Made by a program: the position numbers and the translations under genes. 64,000 nt of DNA from Brucella anthropi ATCC 49188 (GTDB lineage: Bacteria > Pseudomonadota > Alphaproteobacteria > Rhizobiales > Rhizobiaceae): assembly GCF_000017405.1 (NCBI RefSeq), contig NC_009670.1, positions 1 through 64,000 of the forward strand. Reading direction: 5' to 3'. This document shows positions 1-9,350 of the stretch, in pieces (position 1 is the first letter of the stretch; each line of letters starts with the position of its first letter). The notes below the pieces were generated by a model that did not search any database, was not told where the DNA came from, and saw nothing but the letters and a program-made list of their open reading frames with translations.

Positions 1-91
1 TTCAGATTCGCATTTTCGAGAATCATCGTCAAGAGTTTTCGGCGCCATTTTGGCGAACAAATTTCTTTTGCCTGTTGACAGGTAGAAAACG
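1..91. promoter_or_regulatory. End of repB-repC spacer, possible antisense-RNA locus
   Basis: The bases before repC form a non-coding spacer cut by the window edge. They contain a small hairpin, CGCCA (43-47), loop TTT, TGGCG (51-55), about 40 bases before the repC start. In repABC replicons the repB-repC spacer normally encodes a counter-transcribed RNA on the opposite strand that controls repC expression and incompatibility. That role is inferred from position; the promoter of such an RNA is not clearly visible and part of the spacer lies outside the window. Confidence 0.45.
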
Positions 92-1306
92 ATGCAGACA
101 GGAAATGTTTCAACGCCGTTCGGACGGCGTCCGATATCTCTTGCCCTCGTACGGCGGCAACTAACTGCCGGGGAAATCAGGGCGGGCAAGAGCGTAGACA
201 AGTGGAAAGTGTTCCGCGACGCCTCGGTGGCTATCGAGTTGTTAGGGATCCAGTCAAACAGCCTCGCGGTCCTAGACGCGCTTCTGAGCTTCTATCCCGA
301 AAACGAGCTTCGTCCGGATGCGCAACTCATTGTTTTCCCATCAAACATCCAACTGTCACTGCGAGCGCACAGCATGCCTGGTTCGACGCTTCGGCGGCAT
401 ATCGCGGTTCTGGTCGATGCGGGACTGATCGTCCGAAGGGACAGCGCTAACGGCAAGCGTTATGCGCGGAAAAATACATCCGGCACAGTCGATCACGCGT
501 TCGGTTTCGACCTGTCTCCCCTGCTCGCTCGTGCTGAAGAATTCGCAATGATGGCCCAACAGATATTGGCCGACCGCGCGGCCCTCAAGAAAGTCAGGGA
601 GGCGCTGACCGTTTGCCGGCGGGACGTCAGGAAGCTAATCACAGCGGCTATGGAAGAGGGGGCTGACGGAGATTGGCAAGCTGTTGAGGACACGTATGTG
701 GGGCTCATTGCCCGTATCCCACGCTCCCCGGATCTCAGCCAGGCGACGGCCATGCTCGATGAGATGGGAGTACTGAAGGAAGAAGTACTCAACCGACTGG
801 CAATGCACGATAAAGTCATAAATAATAGCACCAATGCTGCCCATATTGAGCAGCACATACAGAATTCAAAACCCGAACCCCTAAATGAACTTGAACCACG
901 CTCCAGAAAAGAGCTGGGAGCAAAGCCGAGTGCCGTTAGTGGAAGACGGAGTGAGCCGCCGAAGGTGTTCCCATTGGGATTGGTGATGAAGGCATGCCCG
1001 CAGATTGCGGATTACGGCAAGAACGGAGAAATTGTGCACTGGCGAGATTTTATGTCCGCTGCTGTCGTCGTGCGCTCAATGCTGGGTATCAGTGCTTCCG
1101 CGTATCAGGAGGCCTGTGAGGTTCTGGGGCCTGAAAACGCTGCGGTGGCGGCGGCCTGCATCCTCGAGAAGGCGAATATGATCAATTCTCCGGGAGGATA
1201 CCTCAGAGACCTGACGCGGCGAGCCGAGCGCGGGGAGTTCTCGATCGGGCCTATGGTGATGGCGCTCCTCAACGTTAGTCGGCGAGAGGCTCGAAGCGCA
1301 GGATAG
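92..1306 (+). CDS. repC: RepC replication initiator
   Basis: A 404-residue protein with the features of RepC, the initiator of repABC plasmids and secondary chromosomes, which binds an origin lying inside its own gene. The N-terminal part (about 1-180) matches the RP-C replication-protein domain: a conserved opening with RRPISLALVRRQ, then a winged-helix-like segment around SMPGSTLRRHIAVLVDAGLI. A variable acidic and polar linker (about 240-300) leads to a C-terminal RP-C_C-type domain. Length is typical (400-440 residues). The start at ATG 92 keeps the conserved N-terminus. repA and repB should lie to the left of the window on the same strand. It defines the segment as part of a replicon rather than an integrated island. 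Confidence 0.95.
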   Translation: MQTGNVSTPFGRRPISLALVRRQLTAGEIRAGKSVDKWKVFRDASVAIELLGIQSNSLAVLDALLSFYPENELRPDAQLIVFPSNIQLSLRAHSMPGSTLRRHIAVLVDAGLIVRRDSANGKRYARKNTSGTVDHAFGFDLSPLLARAEEFAMMAQQILADRAALKKVREALTVCRRDVRKLITAAMEEGADGDWQAVEDTYVGLIARIPRSPDLSQATAMLDEMGVLKEEVLNRLAMHDKVINNSTNAAHIEQHIQNSKPEPLNELEPRSRKELGAKPSAVSGRRSEPPKVFPLGLVMKACPQIADYGKNGEIVHWRDFMSAAVVVRSMLGISASAYQEACEVLGPENAAVAAACILEKANMINSPGGYLRDLTRRAERGEFSIGPMVMALLNVSRREARSAG

Positions 1307-3179
1307 GTCTGGCGGGAACCCTTGGGTCTCGTTTGGTCTTGGTGCGGCGCTGGCAGTCTATTGCACTGCCGAACCACGAGGCATAGGCGGCCAACGGTTT
1401 TCATCGCCGATGGTGCCGTTGCAAAATCCTGGCGGGAACAGTTGAGAGGGCCGGAACGCATCACACATTTCTTCTGCTGGGCGAAAGAGCGATGTCAGAA
1501 GGCTTGGAAACGGGATCGCTACAAAACCCCATGGCCGCGTCATCCATATCTTGATCGGCGCTACCTCTTGCGAACGCGGCAATGTGCGTATGAGCATCTA
1601 AGACAGGAGATACATTAACGAGACCTCCTGCGAGCTCGGCCATGAATTGAAGGTTGTACCTGCGCCACGTTTGAGACAGCGTTTGCGCGAAGGTTGTCGA
1701 GCTGAAACTGGCGAACGATATCTATGCAACGCGCTCGGCAGCGCGAGACTATCGCGCCACAAAAGATTGTTCGACCACTTGCGCAGCCCGCTAGTCGCGG
1801 GATTGATTTACCTTTCGGTTTCGGCCGTTACAGCCGCAACCCATCTTCCGCGGTTTCCGGAAGCACGGTAGAGCGTGGGCGACCCAAATGGATAAAGTGC
1901 ATCTCAAATTACCGCTTGCCGACGTGGATATGGGAGAGAAGCGCCTGCTAAAGACTTCAAAACTGCGACAAAAATTTAATCGATATCCATCGGGTTTGGC
2001 AGGCGGCCGTACATTCATTCCAAGGTAATGATATCGACCTGGCCGATCTCCACAATCAGCAGGTCGGTCGATCTAGGAGTGTTGCGTATTGGTTTCGTCG
2101 AAAGGAGTTTTGGGACGCCGTTCATCAACAATCGACGCGGCAGTCTGCAATGAGAAGGAGCCAGGAGGAGGATCTGGTCGGGTATCGTTGCCTGGACGCC
2201 TCGTATGGGATCTAAAAAGCGCAGGCGATGTCCTCCCTTTCACGGCAGTGAAAAAAAGACCGGAAATCTCCTTCTTGGAAAATGACGAAGGCAAGTATCT
2301 CGGCAATGTCTTCGTTGAAAGCGTTCCGGTCATCGATCACATGTCCAGAAAGCCGTGTCCGACATCTGCGCTGACAGAGGCTACTGTCAGAGCAACTATC
2401 ACAGTTAGATGGCCGCTTTCACCGTTCCGGCGCTGTTTCTCGGATCTGGCTTCCTTGAACTGCCCGCGATAACACCAGCAGGATCGGGGTGAAGACCTCA
2501 ATCTGTTGGACGAAACTCCAAGGCAAACCCCTCCAAGTCCATCGCGGTGAACGAGGATGAGGTCGCAGGCTTCAGCGGCACAATCCTGCTTGAAGAGGGT
2601 GGCTCATCGTTGAGGCAAAACAGATAGACGGAAGGTTGACGTCACACGTTTGCTCGATAGGCTGTCCGATATAGAAGAGGACTGCAGATCAAGGGCTAGC
2701 TGTGTTAATATGAAGGTCCGACTTTCTGACAAAAACAACACCAGTTGGTCGGCAACATCTTGTGGGAGCTCCCACAGCAACTAATGCGCTGAAAATAAAA
2801 AGATTTTTGAAAACCGTCTTTTTCCCTGTCGCGACTGTTGGTCAATTTGCATACCTGTAGACGGTTTTCGATAAGCCATGTTGTGATTTCCCCTGCCCGC
2901 AATTCGTTCCGCCAACCGCGGCGATGCCGAAGGAGTATCAGATGTTGTATCCTTTGCTGTCGATTTGAGCCGCGCGTTCAAAGCCAACAGACTCGACGTT
3001 GTTTGCTCCCGCGATAATTAACTGCCGTGATTTTTTGTGTCTGTTGATTTTGGTGCGCAGGACGGCGGCGACGGGGGAGTTATGTACCATGAGCGCTTGG
3101 GCCATTGCCGAGCTTGTCGGATGAGTTGACTCGCGATCAGAGGTGGCAGAGAAGATCATGTAGCAATAGAGGATAATCA
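1307..3179. other. Gene-poor region after repC, no supported gene
   Basis: About 1.9 kb with short open frames on both strands, none with a recognisable protein pattern or convincing start. A hairpin GGCAGT (1352-1357) / ACTGCC (1365-1370) lies about 45 bases after repC but has no T-run. The longest frame here (2089-2472, +) has no family I recognise and overlaps an equally long frame on the other strand. The stretch looks like decayed coding DNA plus spacer. Confidence 0.4.
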
Positions 3180-3614
3180 ATGGCTGACGAAGAAATCCGT
3201 ACCCCTGCTGAAGGGGACCCGCAGACTGAGATTGAACAACGAGGTCCGAAGTCGCCTTCCAAGTCAAGAAGCGTTGCAGGTGGCAAGGCCCGTGGGGACA
3301 CGAAAAAGCAAGTAAGGCGGAAAAGCCGCGGTCTAACCGAACTGGAGAAGCTCGACCGCGTTCGCCACATTGATGAGCACGTTGCGGCTGGCGATACCCT
3401 CAAGGCCGCGGTTGAAAAGGCCGGGATATCTGACCAAACCTATTATCAATGGAAAAAAGCGCTGGGACCCGCTCCCCAGTCAGGAATTCCAGAAGATGAT
3501 GAGTTTGCCGAGTTTGTTCACCTCGAAGAAGAGAACCGTCGGCTGCGCAAACTCCTGGCAGAAAAACTTCGGGCGGAAAACGCCGATTTGCGTCGAAGGC
3601 TGGGTTTGAAATAG
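3180..3614 (+). CDS. SyrB-like putative regulator
   Basis: A 144-residue protein resembling rhizobial SyrB-like proteins. The N-terminal third is charged and low-complexity (RGPKSPSKSRSVAGGKARG), followed by a transposase-type helix-turn-helix (about 75-105) with the signature AGISDQTYYQWKKA, and a C-terminal leucine-zipper-like coil (EEENRRLRKLLAEKLRAENA). This HTH plus coil resembles the first subunit of IS3 transposases, but the family occurs alone on symbiotic and other rhizobial plasmids. In Sinorhizobium meliloti SyrB represses syrM; a regulatory role here is inferred. A purine-rich AGAGGA lies shortly before the ATG at 3180. The next gene down ends in a similar coil and may be a partner. 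Confidence 0.75.
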   Translation: MADEEIRTPAEGDPQTEIEQRGPKSPSKSRSVAGGKARGDTKKQVRRKSRGLTELEKLDRVRHIDEHVAAGDTLKAAVEKAGISDQTYYQWKKALGPAPQSGIPEDDEFAEFVHLEEENRRLRKLLAEKLRAENADLRRRLGLK

Positions 3615-3729
3615 CCATCATATTAAGGTTTATCGAGCCATAGGAACGCATGAAGCTGATGAGCATGCGCTTTATAACGGGCCCAAGTCGATTGGTCTTG
3701 GGACTCTATTTAATTCAGACATACGACCC

Positions 3730-4299
3730 ATGAGAACACCACGACCCAATTTTGTCGTCGAGTACAAGACGAACAGGCGCCAAGTGAAGCCAAGAGGAAC
3801 CTCAATTTGGGGCAGTCTCGATTTGCAGGCCGTCGCTCGACAAATCGAAGTCGATGGGATGGTACCGGGTGATTTGGCAAACGCGGGCACTGCACCTCGC
3901 TCGCTAACGCCTGATAGTGCATCGCCGGTATCGATTCTGGAATCGCAGCCAGAACCACATCAACATACGCTTTCTTCGGGCGGCGAACGAATGCCGGAGC
4001 AAAGCCCGGATGTCGGCGCGCTAGACGATCAGACTACCGAAGCCGCATTAATGGTTCCGGCGCAGGATGACGATTCAGCAAAACCGGTGCCAGGCCGAGC
4101 TCAGGTGCGGAAGGGGAGGGGAGCCAAACGAGCACCTCCGATAGCCCCTAAACTCTTCAGAACGGAGGACGACGACACAGCGCCAAGCGTACTCGCGTTG
4201 CTTGAGGCTGACAATCGCTACCTAAAACGACTGATGATGAACAAGCTTCGTGAAGAAAACGAGTGGATGATGTCCAGGCTCAATCGCTTGCCGAGGTGA
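3730..4299 (+). CDS. SyrB-associated conserved protein
   Basis: A 189-residue protein 115 bases after the SyrB-like gene. It opens with a basic segment (MRTPRPNFVVEYKTNRRQVK) and a conserved-looking SIWGSLDLQAVARQ block (about 25-45), then a long acidic, low-complexity middle, and ends with a short helical coil (ADNRYLKRLMMNKLREENEW) similar to the C-terminal coil of the upstream protein. I recognise it only as a protein often paired with SyrB-like genes in rhizobia; its function is unknown. The shared coil suggests, without proof, that the two interact or share an origin. Confidence 0.65.
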   Translation: MRTPRPNFVVEYKTNRRQVKPRGTSIWGSLDLQAVARQIEVDGMVPGDLANAGTAPRSLTPDSASPVSILESQPEPHQHTLSSGGERMPEQSPDVGALDDQTTEAALMVPAQDDDSAKPVPGRAQVRKGRGAKRAPPIAPKLFRTEDDDTAPSVLALLEADNRYLKRLMMNKLREENEWMMSRLNRLPR

Positions 4300-5414
4300 G
4301 GCCGTCCGGATCGCGCGTCACGTGGAATCTGGTGGTTGCCTTTTGATGCTCTTCGTCTGAAGGTTCAACGAGCTTTTGCTGCAAGCTCTCCCATTGGTGT
4401 CCCACCTCTAAGAACAGGGCGCGCATAGCACATGCGCTCGAAGGCTTTTCGAGCGGATCACCGTCTACATCCGTGGTTTTTCCAGGGGTCTTAATATGGC
4501 GGACTACGTACATCCAGTTCGCCTCAGCTGCGGCGCAGTTTGGTCAAGCTCCCGAATAGAGCGCACAAACAACGTCCCGGCCGGTTCTGCGATTACAGTG
4601 AGGTTATGCGAGCTGCAATAAGCAGTCTGCTCTTTGGCCTCTTCATGGTCTTCACTTTCACATGGATTCTCATGGAAGTTTGGTCGAACTAGTCCCGATT
4701 TCTCGGGGTCTTGAGACGGATCTGGTGAGGGGGTCTGCCGCTCTTGACGGTAGCTATACCGAACATTGGGTTCGTGTTGGATCGTTGGTGCGAGCCCTAT
4801 GCGACGACAATACCCTCGTCTGACATAGGCTGGAAATGCACATCATTAGCTGGTGTTCCAGATTGACTGGCAAAGATTTTGACAGGCCCTGTCGACCCGC
4901 ATCTGTCATTGGATCGCATGTATCTGTTACTCCCCAACACCGGGGCCCTTTAATAATCGTCGGCTCATTGTCGTAGCGCCAAGAAAGAACATAAAGAGAA
5001 CGAAGGGGTGAGTTAGCTTCGTCACCCGACCCCTTGTTGGCGGTGCGCCTTTCCGTGCGCCCGTCGAACTTCCCGTCCGTGGCCCGAGCTTTGCGCGCTT
5101 GAATATCGAACACACCGATTGCCGTGCCGCGGGAAGTGGTGAATGTGTTCGACGCCTGTTATGGCAAGAATGTGGATGAAGAAAAGATCCCGCCTCTTGA
5201 ATCTTTGCCCTGGCTTGATCTGAATCTATTGCAGAACCCAGAGGGGAGGGGAGGTGATTGCCCACCGATCGGCGGACATGTCGGCAGAAGCGGGCAGCGT
5301 CGGATCGCGGCATCATGGATTTTCTCTGTCCAACGGGTGAGGGGATGAGCCCATCACACTGAACCATCAAGAGTCGGACAGCATTGCCCAAGACGCGGAA
5401 TCTTGCCGATCAAT
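4300..5414. other. Spacer with no confident gene
   Basis: More than 1 kb between the SyrB-associated gene and a degraded reading frame. Open frames are short and overlap on both strands. The only coding candidate I consider worth naming is the 28-codon membrane peptide listed separately at 4606-4692. Composition is mixed, consistent with decayed DNA. Confidence 0.35.
4606..4692 (+). CDS. Possible 28-residue membrane peptide
   Basis: A short frame encoding MRAAISSLLFGLFMVFTFTW followed by ILMEVWSN. It would be one transmembrane helix with a polar C-terminus. A purine-rich AGTGAGG sits only two bases before the ATG, which is too close for a good ribosome site, so expression is doubtful. It is too short to identify by homology. 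It is listed because two other single-helix peptides of similar size, with good ribosome sites, occur later in the window. Confidence 0.2.
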   Translation: MRAAISSLLFGLFMVFTFTWILMEVWSN

Positions 5415-5809
5415 ATGCACCCATTGATCCGCAGAGGATACTCAATCGAGATTCCGTTAACCGCTACGCACATTCCCCAGCGATTTAATGCAAAGCGTCG
5501 TCGAGCGAGACTATATGAGTTGCTGCAAATGAAAATTGAGCGACGAGGACGTGCCGTTGCAAGGCCTTTTGACCGTTTGCGCCAAGCAAGTTTTTCCAAA
5601 GAAACCGATACCAGCTGGCTTGGATCGAGCAATGGATAGCCGGTGAAATCGAAATTCCAGAAGCTCGGCATAACTACATGCAACTGCTGCAGGAGCAGTG
5701 CTCACTGCAAAAATACGCCCAGGACAGATACTTTCAGGCGTGCAGACAAATGATGCGTGGAGCGACAATCTTTCCCGCTCGGCCAACAGGCGATCGCCTC
5801 GCGCAATGA
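5415..5809 (+). pseudogene. Frameshifted relic of an unknown gene
   Basis: Two adjacent frames each read like real protein and together look like one broken gene. From the ATG at 5415 the first frame gives MHPLIRRGYSIEI through RRGRAVARPFDRLRQ. From about 5580 a second frame continues with RNRYQLAWIEQWIAGEIEIP, then EARHNYMQLLQEQCSLQKYA and DRYFQACRQMMRG, and stops at 5807-5809. The change of frame falls near 5590. No family is recognised. It may instead be chance open sequence in a gene-poor stretch. Confidence 0.3.
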
Positions 5810-5856
5810 CCGTGCTGATTGACCCGGATCCCGGCGCACATCGGCGAACATGGAGT

Positions 5857-6162
5857 TCATTGCGACGGCCCAATACTCTCAACAACTTCGTAACGCTGAA
5901 CAAATGAACCTAAGCCCTTATTCAATAACGCAAGTATACTCTCTGAGTTGACGGGGACTGTTACTACTTTTTCTATGTTCATAACCGGCCACTCCATCTC
6001 GGGGTCGGCTACTATATCTGCGCGCATTTCTTTCAAGGCGCGCTGAGCTTCTTCATGACTGTCAAAGAAAACATCTGGAATGCCGGTTGGCTTCCAACGC
6101 TCCTCGGCGGTTACACCGGCATTTGAATATGTGTAAAAGGTGAAGGCAATGTCCTGTGCCAA
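5857..6162 (-). CDS. Conserved small protein of unknown function, TTG start
   Basis: A 101-residue protein read from a TTG codon at 6160-6162. The choice is supported by an AGGAGA ribosome site ending five bases upstream on the reverse strand and by the lack of a better ATG. The sequence is balanced and looks genuinely coding: aromatic-rich N-terminus (IAFTFYTYSN), a helical block with DSHEEAQRALKEM, and a C-terminal LLNKGLGSF. No transmembrane segment or signal peptide is visible. The family is unknown to me. It stands alone on the reverse strand between gene-poor stretches. Confidence 0.6.
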   Translation of the reverse strand: MAQDIAFTFYTYSNAGVTAEERWKPTGIPDVFFDSHEEAQRALKEMRADIVADPEMEWPVMNIEKVVTVPVNSESILALLNKGLGSFVQRYEVVESIGPSQ

Positions 6163-6884
6163 TGGTTTCTCCTAAAGCAATTTCGGCGGTGCGCCCCCGC
6201 CGTTCAATGCTCATTGACCCCTGGTGATCGGGGGATTCGAAACCGCATACCACGGCCCCATGGCCTTTAGTTCCGGAGAACCTATTGCATACGCCACAGG
6301 TCCCCCGACCGCAAAGGTCAAGGAGTCTGGTGCCTTACGGGTGGCACCAACCGGGTATGAGGGGTTTCGACGCCCCGAAGCGGCGCGTACCGCTTCGCTG
6401 CGGACGATATGTGATCTTGTTGAATTTGTCCTGAAATTTCTTCGATTATCTTCGATCACGGCTCCCTCGACATTGCGAATATCGGCATATCCGCAGAATG
6501 GCGTGGAAGGGGCCTGTGGCAGTCAAAATGGGCGCTAGGTGAAAGCCTGGAGTGTTTCGCCAGCCAACTTTCCAACGGTCCGGATGGAGGTTGCCGCTCT
6601 TTAGTGACATTTCGTTCGCTAGCAGCGGCTTGATCGAGCCGAGCCTGATGAAGCCGGCTCAAGACGCCGCCGGCTTGCCCTCTCGGGTGCCGCTTGCGAG
6701 CCGGCGGCGGCAAGGGAAGCTTCGCCGCGGCGGGCAGGTGGCGCTTGTGGTTCCGGACCTGCCGGCAACTCCCGCCGCGCCCTTGCCTCCGCATGCTCTT
6801 CGCGGCTGTCAGATGGGGTCCCGCAAAATGTGTGGGAAGGCAACCCAAGTGGAAAAGAGGGCGGCAAGAAATGCCGAAAAGAGA
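6163..6884. other. Hairpin-rich spacer at the left edge of the accessory island
   Basis: About 700 bases without a supported gene. It contains inverted repeats such as GAAGCGG/CCGCTTC near 6377-6396 and a 16-base word CAAGGGAAGCTTCGCC (6711-6726) that recurs exactly at 7836-7851 after the next gene. From about 6552 the frame is open into the TOPRIM gene, but the added residues are low-complexity and unlike the family, so I treat them as leader sequence. Confidence 0.45.
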
Positions 6885-7859
6885 ATGGAAAAGAAAGAAA
6901 TCCAGGAACTGCGCATTCGTGTGCCATGCTCTGCGGTGCTGGAAAAAGCGGGCTTCGTCATCGATCTGAAAGAGAGCACCCTGCGGGCGGTAAAATATCG
7001 CCGTGACAGCGAAATCATCATCATGATTCATGACGGTCACGGCTGGTTTGACCCGCTTTCCGAAGCCAAGGGTGATGTATTCTCGCTCGTCGCCCATCTG
7101 GATGGCGGAGGCTTTAGGGCAGCACGCGATCGCGTCGCCGAGTTGATCGGCTATGTCCCGCAAGGAACCGCCAGACGCACGGTTAATCGTGTCCGAGGGC
7201 CAAACCTTGCAATTGCCGAACGATGGAACCGCCAACGCCGGCCATGGCCTGGTTCTCAGACCTGGCACTATCTCTCCGAAATAAGGTTGTTGCCATCGCA
7301 TACACTCCATGCTGCCATTTCCCAGAACGCTGTTCGCGAAGGACCTTACGGCAGCATGTGGGCCGCCCATACGAACGATCTTGGCGCCATTACGGGCTGG
7401 GAGGAGCGAGGCCCGGAATGGAGGGGCTTTTCGACCGGGGGAACAAAGGTTCTGTTTCGCCTCGGCCGGTCTGTGGCGTCCCGGCTCTGTGTCACTGAAG
7501 CGGCGATCGATGCCATGAGCCTTGCTGCCTTCGAGGGTCTGCGTGATGGCACCCTCTATCTCAGTACCGGCGGGGGCTGGTCTCCGGCAACAGATGCGGC
7601 GCTGCGCATGCTTGCCGCCCCTTCCGGTGTCCAATTGGTCGCGGCAACGGACAATAACGCGCAGGGCGACACGTTCGCCGATCGGCTTCGAACCCTTGCG
7701 GAAGAGGCGGGCTGTGGCTGGCAGCGATTGCGGCCTCCTGCAGATGACTGGAACGAGGCTCTGCAGGAGAGGGAGGCGGAAAGAAGAAAAAGAAGGGGGG
7801 AAAGGGAAGGCGTGCCGCATTCGCGCCAGCCGCATCAAGGGAAGCTTCGCCCGGCCTGA
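6885..7859 (+). CDS. DUF3991/TOPRIM domain protein
   Basis: About 324 residues from the ATG at 6885 (MEKKEIQELRIRVPCSAVLE). The N-terminal half holds a DUF3991-like zinc-free primase-type module with the pattern VKYRRDSEIIIMIHDGHGWF and DPLSEAKGDVFSLVAHL. The C-terminal half is a TOPRIM fold with the expected acidic residues in VTEAAIDAMSL and VAATDNNAQGD. The family occurs on mobile elements and is thought to act on nucleic acid, possibly primase-like; the exact role is unknown. The frame is open upstream to 6552 but that part is repetitive. The last 25 or so residues (EREAERRKRRGEREG onward) are encoded by a purine-rich repeat tract and may be a run-on past the original stop. Confidence 0.85.
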   Translation: MEKKEIQELRIRVPCSAVLEKAGFVIDLKESTLRAVKYRRDSEIIIMIHDGHGWFDPLSEAKGDVFSLVAHLDGGGFRAARDRVAELIGYVPQGTARRTVNRVRGPNLAIAERWNRQRRPWPGSQTWHYLSEIRLLPSHTLHAAISQNAVREGPYGSMWAAHTNDLGAITGWEERGPEWRGFSTGGTKVLFRLGRSVASRLCVTEAAIDAMSLAAFEGLRDGTLYLSTGGGWSPATDAALRMLAAPSGVQLVAATDNNAQGDTFADRLRTLAEEAGCGWQRLRPPADDWNEALQEREAERRKRRGEREGVPHSRQPHQGKLRPA

Positions 7860-7872
7860 AGCCGGCCCTTGA
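7835..7872. repeat. Intergenic hairpin, TCAAGGG/CCCTTGA type
   Basis: Outer arms TCAAGGG (7835-7841) and CCCTTGA (7866-7872) enclose an inner pair CCGGC (7851-7855) / GCCGG (7861-7865). It overlaps the end of the TOPRIM frame and lies about 115 bases before the next gene. The same outer-stem theme recurs at 11980-12016, 33022-33134 and 35937-36048. Confidence 0.6.
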
Positions 7873-7987
7873 CCCGGCCGGTCACGATGCCGGCGGCTGA
7901 GAAGGGGTAATGAAGGACTGAAGTGGATGGTGAGGTCGAGAGGGCAGCGCCGCGCATCGGTCCGGAACAACTCCCAGGGAGCCGAAG

Positions 7988-8593
7988 ATGAATACCTCAC
8001 CCGCAATCCGCAAGGTCTATCAGGGGGTCGCCGATCGCCACCAGATGTTCCGCATGTTCGACCGCCACGCCCAGCGACCTGATCGTTGGAACGATGATGC
8101 GACAGCGCTCTACAGCGGGGAATGGTTTGAGATCCGCGAGAGCGAACACGATTACATGTTCGAGATCCTGCCACCCCTATGGATCCGGGGGTCGTTGTTC
8201 GCCATGCGCGAGTTTCTGACCGGATCGATCACCAGCGTCTTCTTCGCGCTGCGCATCGACGGAACCATCCGCCACTTCCACGGCTATTGCGATCTTTCAG
8301 ACACGTCTTCTGTCGAAAACATGCGGCTCGCCATCACCGAGCGCGAAACCCGGCCGGTGCGTGCCATGACCCGGGATGAGCGTCTGGACCACATCTGGAG
8401 CAGCACGGCCGATGATTATCGGGGCTATGCCACTGATCGCTGGCCACACGCCTCACGCGGCAAGAAAACGATCATCCTCTATGGTGGCGCGGCCGGCACC
8501 ACGCTCAAGCTGCTCGAAGACCTGACCGACGACGAGATCGCTGCGAAACTGCCCGTGCATCTGCGCCACCTTCCCGTTTCCATCGCAGCGTGA
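7988..8593 (+). CDS. DUF1419 protein, intact copy
   Basis: A 201-residue protein with the full DUF1419 pattern: IRKVYQGVADRHQMFRMFDR at the start, then GEWFEIRESEHDYMFEILPP, a hydrophobic SITSVFFAL strand, HFHGYCDLSD, and a C-terminal DERLDHIWSSTADDYRGYAT block with a KTIILYGG strand. Soluble, no signal peptide. The family is known from rhizobial plasmids and has no assigned function. It is the first gene of a two-gene unit (with 8605-9306) that is repeated immediately downstream (9351-11104). A purine-rich site precedes ATG 7988. Confidence 0.85.
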   Translation: MNTSPAIRKVYQGVADRHQMFRMFDRHAQRPDRWNDDATALYSGEWFEIRESEHDYMFEILPPLWIRGSLFAMREFLTGSITSVFFALRIDGTIRHFHGYCDLSDTSSVENMRLAITERETRPVRAMTRDERLDHIWSSTADDYRGYATDRWPHASRGKKTIILYGGAAGTTLKLLEDLTDDEIAAKLPVHLRHLPVSIAA

Positions 8594-8604
8594 GGGGGCG
8601 TGAC

Positions 8605-9306
8605 ATGGCCGACTATCATTCTCCCACCGTGGTAACCCCGAACGTCCCGTTTCACGACGTCACCCCTCTCGAAGCTCTCCTCTTGCCGCTCGTGTTCGAT
8701 GAAAGTGCCGAAGAGGACGGGTTCTATTTTCATTCCTGGTGTGGGCCTTCCCACGTCATTACCGTAGGTATCGGCGAGCTTCGCGAGGCTCTTCATGCGT
8801 CCCAAAGCACCGAATCTAGGATCACCGTCTACGTGACCAAGCTGCTGGAGGAGCACGAAGCCACCCCCGAGGAAGATCTTCCGGATGATCTTGATATCGA
8901 TCTGACGGCTGGGCCGGGCTGGGACGAGATCCTTCAGGATATCGCCCGTCGTTCATCCATATTGGACGAGATCGTCGTCACCGCGGCCTTCACCTGCACG
9001 AAAATGCGCGCAGACGGCTTCGGCGGCAGTGTCATGCGCATCACGAAGACGGCGATCCAGTATTCCTCGACGACCGACATGCTGGAGCGCATGTGGAACG
9101 AGCACCCAACGCAGCCGGCGCCAGACACCGGCTCGAATGAAACCGGTGGCCATGACACCCGGAGCCGTCTGGAGGGCATCGCCGCCGCCGCGGGTTGGGA
9201 CAGTTTCACGTTGTCGCTGCAAATCTCCCGCTGGCTTGACCAGAACCGGCACACCGAAGCGCTGGCCGGCTATCTCGACGGCCTCGCATCCGACGAGACG
9301 GACTGA
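8605..9306 (+). CDS. Unknown protein B1, paralogue of the 10031 gene
   Basis: A 233-residue soluble protein starting at ATG 8605, with GAGGGGG as ribosome site; a GTG at 8590 overlaps the previous stop and is less likely. It has an N-terminal DVTPLEALLLPLVFD block and a central IDLTAGPGWDEILQDIARRS motif. Both are matched in the protein at 10031-11104 (DITELERLVLSSVFD and IDLRPSSWEFILQDIVARS), so the two are paralogues. Its C-terminal third (RSRLEGIAAAAGWDSFTLSL) is its own. No family recognised. Its tie to DUF1419 through duplication suggests they work as a pair. Confidence 0.75.
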   Translation: MADYHSPTVVTPNVPFHDVTPLEALLLPLVFDESAEEDGFYFHSWCGPSHVITVGIGELREALHASQSTESRITVYVTKLLEEHEATPEEDLPDDLDIDLTAGPGWDEILQDIARRSSILDEIVVTAAFTCTKMRADGFGGSVMRITKTAIQYSSTTDMLERMWNEHPTQPAPDTGSNETGGHDTRSRLEGIAAAAGWDSFTLSLQISRWLDQNRHTEALAGYLDGLASDETD

Positions 9307-9350
9307 CGTCAGTCCGACCACAGAACCCCGTCATCGAAGGAGCGATCCGG

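Noticed and set aside
6224..6538. 104-codon + strand frame
   Set aside because: Built over short inverted repeats, no ribosome site and no recognisable pattern; overlapped by an equally open reverse frame.
6456..8174. Long reverse-strand open frame (572 codons)
   Set aside because: It is antisense to the TOPRIM and DUF1419 genes, its translation is rich in Arg, Pro, Ser and Gly, and shows no domain; typical shadow frame in high-GC DNA.
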